Notes under the pieces: model-generated
What the model was told of the DNA's origin: nothing
Database searches by the model: none
What the model saw: only the letters and a program-made list of their open reading frames with translations
NCBI GenBank assembly: GCA_034436295.1
Contig: DAOTVT010000148.1
Location: forward strand, 1-12,226
From: DTLA01 sp034436295
GTDB lineage: Bacteria > Chloroflexota > Anaerolineae > DTLA01
DNA: 12,226 nt
Direction: 5' to 3'
Shown here: piece by piece, positions 1-6,531 of the stretch
Layout of the letters: every line of letters starts with the position of its first letter
How positions within the stretch are numbered: position 1 is the first letter of the stretch
Position numbers and translations under genes: made by a program

Positions 1-12
1 TTGTCGGGCGCA

Positions 13-534
13 CTACTGAGTGAGGACGTAGCCGATTCCCAAAATCGGCGCCAGCACCGCCGTGAGAATCAGGTACACAAGCCAGCCGATGACCACCGTA
101 ACGACAGCCTTGCCGGTGTCAAATTCCATCGCCTCGCGCACCGCGAGGAAGCCGGCGACGAGCGCGAGAATCGCGCCAACGAGCGAGGCCAGCCATCCGA
201 CGCACGGGATGAAACCGAAGAAGCCAAGAAGCCGCGGCGCGCTCGCGTAGCCCAGCACCCGCAGCATCTCCTCTACCGTCGTCTTGCCGCCGAACAGCGA
301 CGTCCCAATGAAATACGTAACGACCGACCACAGGAGCCAGCCCAGAACCACCCCCGCGATGAGTTCCCACACAACGTGGGAGAAGAACCGGCCTCGGATG
401 CCCGCCCCGATGCCGCTCAGCAGGCTCACCGCCACCACGATGATGCCAGCCTCTGTGGTTGCCGCCGCATCCTTGGCAATCTCCTTGAAGACCGACGTGT
501 CCAACCGCAGCACTCGCATGATCCGCTCAACCAT
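13..534 (-). CDS. YIP1-family integral membrane protein
   Basis: A 173-residue, strongly hydrophobic protein. After an N-terminal amphipathic stretch (about residues 1-28) there are hydrophobic segments at about 30-47, 54-77, 103-132 (containing the FIPCVGW turn) and 143-168. This number, spacing and composition resemble the bacterial YIP1 domain, a multi-pass domain of unknown biochemical role. The motif LGYASAPRLLG (94-104), just before the third hydrophobic block, is typical of that family. The ATG at 534-532 is preceded by AAGGAGGT at good spacing, so the start is well supported. It is the last gene of an apparent minus-strand operon, 87 bases downstream of the repeat-protein gene. I saw only a weak promoter candidate in that gap (a TTTTCC / TATCCG pair), so read-through from 2178-2206 is more likely. 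The family call is by pattern and the function is unknown. Confidence 0.8.
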   Translation of the reverse strand: MVERIMRVLRLDTSVFKEIAKDAAATTEAGIIVVAVSLLSGIGAGIRGRFFSHVVWELIAGVVLGWLLWSVVTYFIGTSLFGGKTTVEEMLRVLGYASAPRLLGFFGFIPCVGWLASLVGAILALVAGFLAVREAMEFDTGKAVVTVVIGWLVYLILTAVLAPILGIGYVLTQ

Positions 535-621
535 TGTTCCTAACCTCCTTGCTGTAGTGAGTTTTGTTGAAGCGCGGATAACACGACCTTCATTTCGGAA
601 AACACCGCACTGGCCGAAACG

Positions 622-1173
622 CTACGCTCGCCTGCGACGGAGCAGCCACACAGCGGCAAAGGCGGCGCCGAAAGCCGCGCCGAACACCGCAGCCGCCCGC
701 GTATCCATCAGCGCCCGCACCGTGCCGCGAATCTCCTTCGCCAGGACGACGCCCGCGCGCACCTCCGACGCCTCAATCTCCCGCGCCGCCACCATTGCCG
801 CCCCGCTCTGCTGCATGTCCACGCGATCCTGCGCCACGATCATCCGCGCGCCGCACGACCGCAATGCAACCTGATGGCCCAGGACGGCATACACGTTCCC
901 CAGACTGACCTCCGCCCTGTCTGCGTCCACCATGCCGACGCTACAAAAGCGCAGGTTGGCCGTCGTGGCCTCCTGTTCCACCGCCGCCGTGATCGTGCCG
1001 GAGACGTTCTCGGCCCGCACCGACTGCGCGCTGCACTGCACCATGCGAACCTCCTGGCCGTTCACGCTACGGGCAGCGCACTGCACCAGGCTGACCTGCT
1101 CCGCGTCCACGTCTCCCAGGTTTCCGCGACGGATGCTGATTTTGCCCGCCACCGCCTCTTCGGATTCACCCAT
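622..1173 (-). CDS. Tail-anchored 15-residue-repeat protein (beta-solenoid-like), function unknown
   Basis: A 183-residue protein. Residues about 22-150 are a tandem repeat of roughly 15 residues with the pattern V-x-L-x-x-C-x-A-x-x-V. Visible units are VSLVQCAARSV, VRMVQCSAQSV, ANLRFCSVGMV, VALRSCGARMI and VDMQQSGAAMV. Cysteines fall at 32, 47, 77 and 107, exact multiples of 15 apart. Regular short hydrophobic repeats of this kind suggest a stacked beta-solenoid, as in bactofilin-like or polymer-forming proteins. The C-terminus has a hydrophobic helix (about 161-178) followed by RRRRA, so the protein is probably anchored by its tail with the basic end in the cytoplasm. The ATG at 1173 has AGGAGGG just upstream and overlaps the end of the kinase-like gene by eight bases (ATGGGTGA), which implies translational coupling. 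An in-frame extension upstream to 1284 is possible but overlaps the kinase gene further and lacks this ribosome site. I do not recognise a named family. Confidence 0.75.
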   Translation of the reverse strand: MGESEEAVAGKISIRRGNLGDVDAEQVSLVQCAARSVNGQEVRMVQCSAQSVRAENVSGTITAAVEQEATTANLRFCSVGMVDADRAEVSLGNVYAVLGHQVALRSCGARMIVAQDRVDMQQSGAAMVAAREIEASEVRAGVVLAKEIRGTVRALMDTRAAAVFGAAFGAAFAAVWLLRRRRA

Positions 1174-2146
1174 CGTTGCCCTCCTGTTCCAACGCAAGTT
1201 CAAGAATCTGCGCTCCCATCTGCGTCCAAATCCTTGCCAACTCGGCCGGCTCGGGGTGAAGCGCGACGATAGTACCGTACTCACCCACGCCCACGGGTCG
1301 CACGCCCCACGCCCCCGCGTTCAGCGCCGCCTCGGCCAATTCTTCGCTGCAAGGATCAAACGAAGTCAAGTTGCTCTGGATGATCGCGTTCTCGTTCATC
1401 AGCCTGCCCAATCGCTCCCAGTCGCCCTCCAGAACCGCCGTCTTCCCCTCGTGAGCCAGGCGGTCAATAATCCGATACGACTCCTGAACCCGCCGCTCTC
1501 CGGCAAGCCACCGTTCCCGCAACCCCACCAGCGCATCCCTGGCAGGCCGCCCCGCGCCCTTGTGGGCGACAACAAGCGGTATGTTCTGCACCGGAGGCGC
1601 CAGCCGCTCCACCGTCGCGTACACGCGCGCGTTGGAATTGGAATCGTCGCGCTGGCGGAAATCCAGCAGGCACAGCCCCTGAAACGCCGCCATGTACGCC
1701 GCGGCAAGCCCACCCACCTCGCCGAAGACGGTATGCGACAGAGAATGGGCCGCCTCGGCCAGGTGGTAGGGCAGCGCGTCCTCGCCGCGCCAGCCCAGCA
1801 GTCCCCGCAGCAAGGCCACCAGCGTCGGCGCCGAATCCCCCAGGCCCCAACCCCTGGGCGTCGTGGAGTACGCTATCCGCACTGGCTCCAGCCCCCACCG
1901 CAGAAACTGCAACGCCGCCCGCGCCACATCCCAGGCGTCGTCCTGGAACCGCATATCGCCGGCCCACTTGATGAGCCGCTGCTGCGAATCCGCCCAGACC
2001 TCAAGGCCTTGCGACGGGCTCACCTCCACCGACGCCCTGAGGGAAATGCTGCAGGCCAGAACCGCGCCCCCGAACAAGTCCCCGGGGTCGCCGAGGATAC
2101 CCAGGCTCGCCGGAGCCGAAACCGTTACGACCCTGCCAGAAGACAT
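1166..2146 (-). CDS. Divergent GHMP-fold kinase-like protein
   Basis: A 326-residue protein with the three-motif layout of the GHMP kinase superfamily (galactokinase, homoserine, mevalonate and phosphomevalonate kinases and the sugar kinases). Motif 1 is at 11-27 (APASLGILGDPGDLFGG), motif 2 at 97-107 (PRGWGLGDSAP, against the usual PxxxGLGSSAA), and motif 3 at 281-296 (GVRPVGVGEYGTIVAL). The segment 142-163 (GEVGGLAAAYMAAFQG...) matches the place where sugar kinases have a KQDQYAAAFGG-like sequence carrying the catalytic Asp, but no Asp is present there. Layout and length fit sugar or heptose kinases of the family. The changed residues leave it open whether the protein still transfers phosphate. 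The ATG at 2146 has GGGGAGAGG upstream and lies about 25 bases after the predicted transcript start; longer in-frame starts (to 2275) would cross that promoter. It is the first gene of the operon with the repeat protein and the YIP1 protein. The substrate cannot be inferred. Confidence 0.8.
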   Translation of the reverse strand: MSSGRVVTVSAPASLGILGDPGDLFGGAVLACSISLRASVEVSPSQGLEVWADSQQRLIKWAGDMRFQDDAWDVARAALQFLRWGLEPVRIAYSTTPRGWGLGDSAPTLVALLRGLLGWRGEDALPYHLAEAAHSLSHTVFGEVGGLAAAYMAAFQGLCLLDFRQRDDSNSNARVYATVERLAPPVQNIPLVVAHKGAGRPARDALVGLRERWLAGERRVQESYRIIDRLAHEGKTAVLEGDWERLGRLMNENAIIQSNLTSFDPCSEELAEAALNAGAWGVRPVGVGEYGTIVALHPEPAELARIWTQMGAQILELALEQEGNDG

Positions 2147-2177
2147 GCACCTCTCCCCCCAAGCAGTAGCAGGCGAC

Positions 2178-2206
2178 ATTGTAGCGCACACCGGCGGTAC
2201 GCGCAA
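2178..2206 (-). promoter_or_regulatory. Predicted sigma70-type promoter of the kinase-like operon
   Basis: On the minus strand, -35 TTGCGC (2201-2206) and -10 TACAAT (2178-2183) are separated by 17 bases. Transcription would start near 2171, giving a leader of about 25 bases that contains the ribosome site of the gene starting at 2146. It is divergent from the promoter at 2288-2315. Confidence 0.6.
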
Positions 2207-2287
2207 GAGCCAGGTCGCCCAGTTCCCGAATCGTGCTGCGAATGGAACCAGCAATCCCGCCAACTTCGCAGCCATATCAACGCCGCC

Positions 2288-2315
2288 TTGACGCGCCGCC
2301 GCATTCTGCTATACT
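2288..2315 (+). promoter_or_regulatory. Predicted sigma70-type promoter of the cytochrome c / Rieske operon
   Basis: -35 TTGACG (2288-2293) and -10 TATACT (2310-2315) with a 16-base spacer, both close to consensus. The start would be near 2322, giving a leader of about 54 bases to the ATG at 2376. The spacer between this promoter and the divergent one at 2178-2206 is about 80 bases, enough for a shared operator, but I saw no convincing dyad there. Confidence 0.65.
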
Positions 2316-2375
2316 TCCACCAGCGTGTACCACCACCAGCCCGATGTCGCTAGAAGCCCATATCCGGAGGATCCC

Positions 2376-2684
2376 ATGAGACCCAGAACAACATTCCTAG
2401 CGCTCCTCGTCTTGCTCGTCGCGTTTGGCAGCGTGGCGTGCACCAGCAGCCAGAAGCCCGCCCCCACGTCTCCAGCCCCTACAGCCCCTACCCAGCCAGA
2501 CGGGGCCTCGCTGCTCAAGGCGCGGTGCACCCGCTGCCACACTCTGGACCGCGTCCAGCAGACGCCCCGCACGGCCAACGAGTGGCAAACGGTGGTGTCG
2601 CGGATGCGAAGCAAAGGCGCGCAACTCAACGACACGGAAGCCGAGGCGCTCGTGCAGTATCTCGCCCAAACCTACGGCAAATGA
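2376..2684 (+). CDS. Mono-heme c-type cytochrome lipoprotein
   Basis: A 102-residue precursor. Residues 1-21 are a signal peptide (MRPRTTF plus a hydrophobic core) ending in SVAC. Cys22 is the likely lipidation site, although the -3 residue is Ser rather than the usual Leu. A Pro/Thr/Ala-rich linker follows (about 23-42). Then comes a minimal class I cytochrome domain: heme-binding CTRCH at 51-55 and a likely distal ligand Met77 in SRMRSKG, then the closing helix with LNDTEAEALVQYL. About 60 residues are left for the folded domain, at the small end for a cytochrome c. The mature protein should sit on the outer face of the membrane and carry single electrons. The ATG at 2376 is set by CGGAGG seven bases upstream; the in-frame ATG at 2325 has no such site. 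The Rieske gene follows after 23 bases, so the two are probably co-transcribed and may act in one redox chain, which is an inference. Confidence 0.88.
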   Translation: MRPRTTFLALLVLLVAFGSVACTSSQKPAPTSPAPTAPTQPDGASLLKARCTRCHTLDRVQQTPRTANEWQTVVSRMRSKGAQLNDTEAEALVQYLAQTYGK

Positions 2685-2707
2685 CCCTGCCCTGCAGGAG
2701 GTAAGCG

Positions 2708-3070
2708 ATGGCAGACTGGAAACCGATTGGCCCCGAGAACATGTTGTCCGATGGGGAGATGAAGGAAGTCCAGGTGGGCGGCGTGGTCGTCCTGCTCGCC
2801 CGCGTGGGCGGCACCTACTACGCGGCGCAGGGCCTGTGCCCGCACATGAAGGCGCACCTGGCGCGCGGCAAACTCGCGCAGTTTGAGGTAACGTGCCCGG
2901 CGCACGGCTCGCGCTTTGACGTGCGCGACGGCAGCAACAAGGCCTGGGTCGCCGACCTGCCGGGAATCGCGCAGAAGGCATCGCGCATCTTCGCCAAACC
3001 CAAGGGCCTGCAGACCTACCCGACCCGCATCCAGGACGGGCAGGTCTGGATCGCGATCTCCGCCGACTAG
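2708..3070 (+). CDS. Rieske [2Fe-2S] ferredoxin-like protein
   Basis: A 120-residue soluble protein with one Rieske domain. The two cluster-binding boxes are CPH (Cys44, His46) and CPAH (Cys63, His66), spaced as in the family, where two Cys and two His hold a [2Fe-2S] cluster. There is no signal peptide or membrane helix. This resembles the ferredoxin components of Rieske oxygenases or NirD-like proteins more than the membrane-anchored Rieske subunit of bc1/b6f complexes. The first box continues MKAHLARG instead of the common GGAPL-type sequence, and residues about 85-105 form a longer loop than in minimal ferredoxins. AGGAGGT lies six bases before the ATG. The gene sits 23 bases downstream of a cytochrome c gene. 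No oxygenase or reductase gene is in view, so its partner is unknown. Its stop shares CTAG with the convergent gene. Confidence 0.9.
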   Translation: MADWKPIGPENMLSDGEMKEVQVGGVVVLLARVGGTYYAAQGLCPHMKAHLARGKLAQFEVTCPAHGSRFDVRDGSNKAWVADLPGIAQKASRIFAKPKGLQTYPTRIQDGQVWIAISAD

Positions 3071-4734
3071 CGCGCCGCCCTGCGTCTTGCGGCGATGGCC
3101 GCCATCACGCCCAGCGCCAGCCCAAGCCCCACCCCCAACACAGGCGCTCTTGAGCGGGCAGGCGCGCCCTCAGATGGCGCGGTCGTGGCGGTTGCTTCCG
3201 AGCGCGTCGGCGCCGCCGGCACGGGGGTGGGCGAAGCGACCGCCGTGGGACTCGGCGCGTGCGTCGCCGTCGGCGGGACAGGCGTCGGCGTGTGTGCTGC
3301 GCTTGGCTCCGGAGACGGGGCAGCGGTGGGCGTGGGGACGAGGCTCCCCACCCTTGCGATGGGGACCTCCTCCACCAGCAGCATCGGCTCACCGCCGATG
3401 TCGCACCGGGGAGCCCCACACGCCGCAGGCGGCAGCGAGACGGTGTGAAAGCCGGCCTTCGCTGCGGTGTCCTGAACCTGCCCGTCCAGCGACAATACCG
3501 CAGCGTGAGGCGCGGCCGCGGCAACTTGCGCGACGACCGGCTCCGAGGTCCAGTTCCACAGAATCCGCGTGGTCTTGTGGCCCTGGTCCAGCGACACAAC
3601 GGCGAAACGGCCCCGGTCTTCCCAGCGGGCAGCCCTCGTCCCGGCCATGAAGGACACCGCCGCGCGGAAAGCCTCATAGACCGGCCGCCTGCTGCCATCC
3701 GCGCGCACCATGCCGAAAGGCTCCTCCCATGGCTCAATGCTCGGCCGGTCCGACATCTTGTACACGGCCACCCGCTCCACGTCGGACGCCAAAGCCAGCG
3801 CGAACGCCTGCACGAGAAAGGCCCGCTGCTCGGCCAGCGTAACCCGAAAGCGCGGGTGCGCAATCGGGTGTTGGGGGTCATCAAAGGGCGGCGCGTTGGT
3901 CTCGTCCAGCCAGATGGGCTTGTTCAGCCCGTAGCGGCGCATCGCGGCGCGGGTCTTCCCCACGATTTCGGGTATCGTGCGAGGCTTGAAGTAGATGTGG
4001 AGGGAAACCACGTCAAAGTAGAACCCGTGCGCCTTCGCTTGCGGATCCTCGGCAACCTTCTCCAGAAACCGCTCAAAGAACGGCCGGCGTCCGTATTCCA
4101 CGTCCCACCAGTAGGTAAGCCCCGCCAGGTGCACCACGCAGTCGGGGTCGGCCCGCTTCGCCGCCAGATAGCCCACCCGCGTCAGTTGCACGAATTCGTT
4201 TAGCGAGCCGGCCCACGTGTATCCAAAGTGCGCGGAATCCCACACATCCGGCTCGTTCCAGAGAATCCAGTGGCGGATCACGCCCCGGTACTGCCCGACA
4301 ATCCGGGACACAAACTGCGCCCAATGATTTCCGGGATCGTCCACAGGGAGATACAACCCGTCCGGGGCCGCCTGGTCGCCCCTGTAGCCATTGGCCCAAC
4401 CGGGAGGGTTGATGAGCAGCCCGACAATCTCGCGGCCGGACGAGACTTCGCGCTGGAGGATTTCCGGCGGGAAGTAGTCGTCGCGCCACACGTCCGGCTC
4501 GGGCTGGATCTCGCGCCAGTAGAACAGCACGCGCTCCCAGGCCACGCCGGCCTCGTCGGCGTCAAACGGCGCGAAGAATGCCTCAACTGCGCCAAATCGG
4601 GGGTCAGGCGGGGCCGCGCCACACCAGCCAGGCGCCAGCCCGAGAACAAGCGCCAGAAGATAGACCGCGATTCGCCCCACGCGCACTCCCACGGAGTTGC
4701 CAGTCCCTGTCCGCACGGATTTCGCCCGTTGCAC
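3067..4734 (-). CDS. Secreted, membrane-anchored glycoside hydrolase-like protein (clan GH-A type)
   Basis: A 555-residue protein. A signal peptide occupies about 18-41. A TIM-barrel-like domain spans about 45-365, with the acid/base motif WNEPD (Glu161) and a second catalytic-type glutamate in WLDETN (Glu278). This pair and spacing match clan GH-A glycosidases such as the GH39/GH5-like groups. Other barrel signs are GLLINPPGW, VSLHIYF and VAVYKMSD. A small beta-domain may follow (about 366-462), then a Thr/Pro/Ala-rich linker (466-530) and a C-terminal hydrophobic anchor (about 531-549) ending in RRRAAR. This arrangement would display the enzyme outside the cell on a flexible stalk. The substrate is not evident. 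The GTG start at 4734 directly follows the recJ stop (TAGGTG) with only a weak ribosome site, so translation is probably coupled; later GTG codons at 4716 or 4692 would still keep the signal peptide. The 3' end overlaps the Rieske stop by four bases. Confidence 0.85.
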   Translation of the reverse strand: MQRAKSVRTGTGNSVGVRVGRIAVYLLALVLGLAPGWCGAAPPDPRFGAVEAFFAPFDADEAGVAWERVLFYWREIQPEPDVWRDDYFPPEILQREVSSGREIVGLLINPPGWANGYRGDQAAPDGLYLPVDDPGNHWAQFVSRIVGQYRGVIRHWILWNEPDVWDSAHFGYTWAGSLNEFVQLTRVGYLAAKRADPDCVVHLAGLTYWWDVEYGRRPFFERFLEKVAEDPQAKAHGFYFDVVSLHIYFKPRTIPEIVGKTRAAMRRYGLNKPIWLDETNAPPFDDPQHPIAHPRFRVTLAEQRAFLVQAFALALASDVERVAVYKMSDRPSIEPWEEPFGMVRADGSRRPVYEAFRAAVSFMAGTRAARWEDRGRFAVVSLDQGHKTTRILWNWTSEPVVAQVAAAAPHAAVLSLDGQVQDTAAKAGFHTVSLPPAACGAPRCDIGGEPMLLVEEVPIARVGSLVPTPTAAPSPEPSAAHTPTPVPPTATHAPSPTAVASPTPVPAAPTRSEATATTAPSEGAPARSRAPVLGVGLGLALGVMAAIAARRRAAR

Positions 4735-6444
4735 CTAGCCGCCCGCCGGCCAGATTTCCCTGACGTGCAACTGAAGCCTGTCCTGGCCGTTCCACGTGTT
4801 GACCTCAAGGGAGAAAGCCACGTCCACGCGGTGTGGAAGGCCCGAGGCGCGGTCCGCCTGCTTGAACGCAATGGCATCCCAGACCGCCACGCCATCGGAC
4901 AGCCACAGCCGCAGATGCTTCTCGCCGACGATGCGGCTGTCCCTGACCAGCACATTGCGGCACAGGAAGACCGGCGTCGGGTTGTCGTAGCCGAATGGTT
5001 CCAGGCAAGCGAGTTCGCGCTGCAACGCCCACGTCATGTCGCGCAGCGGGACCTCGGCATCCACCACGAGCGTGGGCGTCAACGCCTTGGCTTCCAAATC
5101 CGCATGGGCAATCCGAAGCAGTTCCTCGCGCAAGATGCCCAGACGCTCGGTCTCCACCTCAAACCCCGCGGCGGCGGCGTGGCCTCCATGCCGCACCAGC
5201 AGGTGGCTGCACCGGTCCAGGGCCGCCGTGATGTTCCATTCGGGGATGCTTCGCGCCGAGCCGCGGCTGACGCCGTCGGAAATCTGCACGACGACGGATG
5301 GCCGGTAGAATTCCTCCACCAGGCGCGTCGCGACAAGCCCCGCGATCCCTTCGGGAATGTCGCGGTCGGCCACGAACAGCAATGCGGCGCTGGCGGCCTG
5401 CTCGTATGCCTGCGGGTACGCCCGCTCTATGGCTTCGGTCGTCAGGCACTGGCGCTCGCGGTTGCAGTCCTCCAGCCGCCGCGCCAGTTCTTTGGCCTCC
5501 TCTTGCGACCGCGTGGTGAGCAGGCGGTAACTGTCCATCGCCGTGTACAACCGTCCGGCAGCGTTCAGGCGCGGGCCGAGAATGTAACTGATATGCCCCA
5601 CCGACACCGGCCCGCGCAAGGCGCTGGTGACGATCAGTTCCTTCAACCCCGGCCGGCGGGTGTTACGGAGCGCATCCATCCCCCGCACCACCAGGGCGCG
5701 GTTCTCGCCCCGCAACGGCGCCAAATCCGCCACCGTGCCCAGCACCACCAGATCCAGCAAGTCCGACTCGCGCACGGGGCGTGCGTCCGCGCGAATGGGC
5801 ACCTGACTGTGGGAACGCAGCAAGCCCTGCGCCAACTTGTAGGCGACCCCAACGCCGGAAAGATCGGGGAAGGGATAACGGCTGTCGTCCCGCTTGGGAT
5901 TGACAACGGCGAGGGCGCGAGGCAATTCGCCTCGCGGCGAGTGGTGATCGGTGATGATCATGTCTATGCCATGCTCGCGCGCCCATTCCGCCTCGGGGTT
6001 GGCGCGAATCCCCGAATCCACCGTCAGGATGAGTCGGCACCCCTGTTCCGCAAACTGGCGCATGGCTGCCACGCTGAGTCCATACCCCTCGCTAACCCTG
6101 TTCGGGATATAGGGCTGTACCCGCGCGCCCAGCGATGCCAGCGTCTCGCACATCAGCGCCGTCGCCGTTACGCCGTCCACATCATAATCGCCGCACACGA
6201 TGATGAGTTCGCCCTTGCGAATGGCCTCGCGCAATCGCGTAACGGCCTCGTGCATATCCGGCAGCCGAAAAGGATTCGGCTCTTCGCTGGGGTGAAAGAA
6301 CGCCTCGGCCTCCTGGGGTGAGCCGACGCCCCGATTGTACAGAATCTGGGCAATCAAGGGGTGAAACCCGGCCTCCCGGAATTCATGGAGCACGTTGTCC
6401 GGTATGGGAGGAGCCACCTGCCACTTCTTGTTCGTCAACGCCAA
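4735..6444 (-). CDS. recJ: Single-stranded-DNA-specific exonuclease RecJ
   Basis: A DHH-family 5'-3' single-strand DNA exonuclease used in recombination, mismatch and base-excision repair. Numbered from the chosen start (569 residues), the metal-binding motifs are GDYDVDG (85-91), VDSG (142-145), TDHH (165-168) and TVADLAPL (237-244), followed by GPRLNAAGR (290-298). The DHHA1 motif GGHAAAAGF is at 420-428, and a C-terminal OB-fold-like domain (about 455-569) completes the standard architecture. All key residues are present and the length is normal. The TTG at 6444 has GGAAGG eight bases upstream. The reading frame stays open to a GTG at 6477, which lacks a good ribosome site, so the start is somewhat uncertain. 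The gene follows era by a 54-87 base gap that holds its own promoter (6502-6529), and it abuts the glycosidase-like gene downstream. Confidence 0.95.
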   Translation of the reverse strand: MALTNKKWQVAPPIPDNVLHEFREAGFHPLIAQILYNRGVGSPQEAEAFFHPSEEPNPFRLPDMHEAVTRLREAIRKGELIIVCGDYDVDGVTATALMCETLASLGARVQPYIPNRVSEGYGLSVAAMRQFAEQGCRLILTVDSGIRANPEAEWAREHGIDMIITDHHSPRGELPRALAVVNPKRDDSRYPFPDLSGVGVAYKLAQGLLRSHSQVPIRADARPVRESDLLDLVVLGTVADLAPLRGENRALVVRGMDALRNTRRPGLKELIVTSALRGPVSVGHISYILGPRLNAAGRLYTAMDSYRLLTTRSQEEAKELARRLEDCNRERQCLTTEAIERAYPQAYEQAASAALLFVADRDIPEGIAGLVATRLVEEFYRPSVVVQISDGVSRGSARSIPEWNITAALDRCSHLLVRHGGHAAAAGFEVETERLGILREELLRIAHADLEAKALTPTLVVDAEVPLRDMTWALQRELACLEPFGYDNPTPVFLCRNVLVRDSRIVGEKHLRLWLSDGVAVWDAIAFKQADRASGLPHRVDVAFSLEVNTWNGQDRLQLHVREIWPAGG

Positions 6445-6501
6445 CGCGACAGCCTTCCTTACCGAGGGATTGTGCACGCGACTGAAGTCGCCAGTGCCGC
6501 A

Positions 6502-6529
6502 ATTCTACCACCGGATCGCGAAATGTCAA
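6502..6529 (-). promoter_or_regulatory. Predicted sigma70-type promoter of recJ
   Basis: On the minus strand, a perfect -35 TTGACA (6524-6529) and -10 TAGAAT (6502-6507) have a 16-base spacer. The start would be near 6495. The -35 box begins only two bases past the era stop codon, so recJ and the downstream gene can be expressed separately from era. Confidence 0.65.
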
Positions 6530-6531
6530 TC

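Noticed and set aside
932..2353. A 473-codon open frame on the plus strand opposite the kinase-like gene
   Set aside because: It is antisense to the GHMP motifs and the repeat protein, has shadow-like composition, and runs across two predicted promoters.
2708..3070. Rieske subunit of a cytochrome bc complex
   Set aside because: There is no membrane helix or signal peptide, no cytochrome b gene nearby, and the box sequences are of ferredoxin type.
3131..3340. DNA repeat array in the Thr/Pro/Ala-coding part of the glycosidase-like gene
   Set aside because: The repetition is explained by the low-complexity linker it encodes; there is no regular repeat-spacer structure, so it is not a CRISPR array.
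4228..6321. A 697-codon open frame on the plus strand opposite recJ and the glycosidase-like gene
   Set aside because: The recJ frame holds every DHH/DHHA1 motif; the opposite frame has no recognisable domain and no ribosome site.
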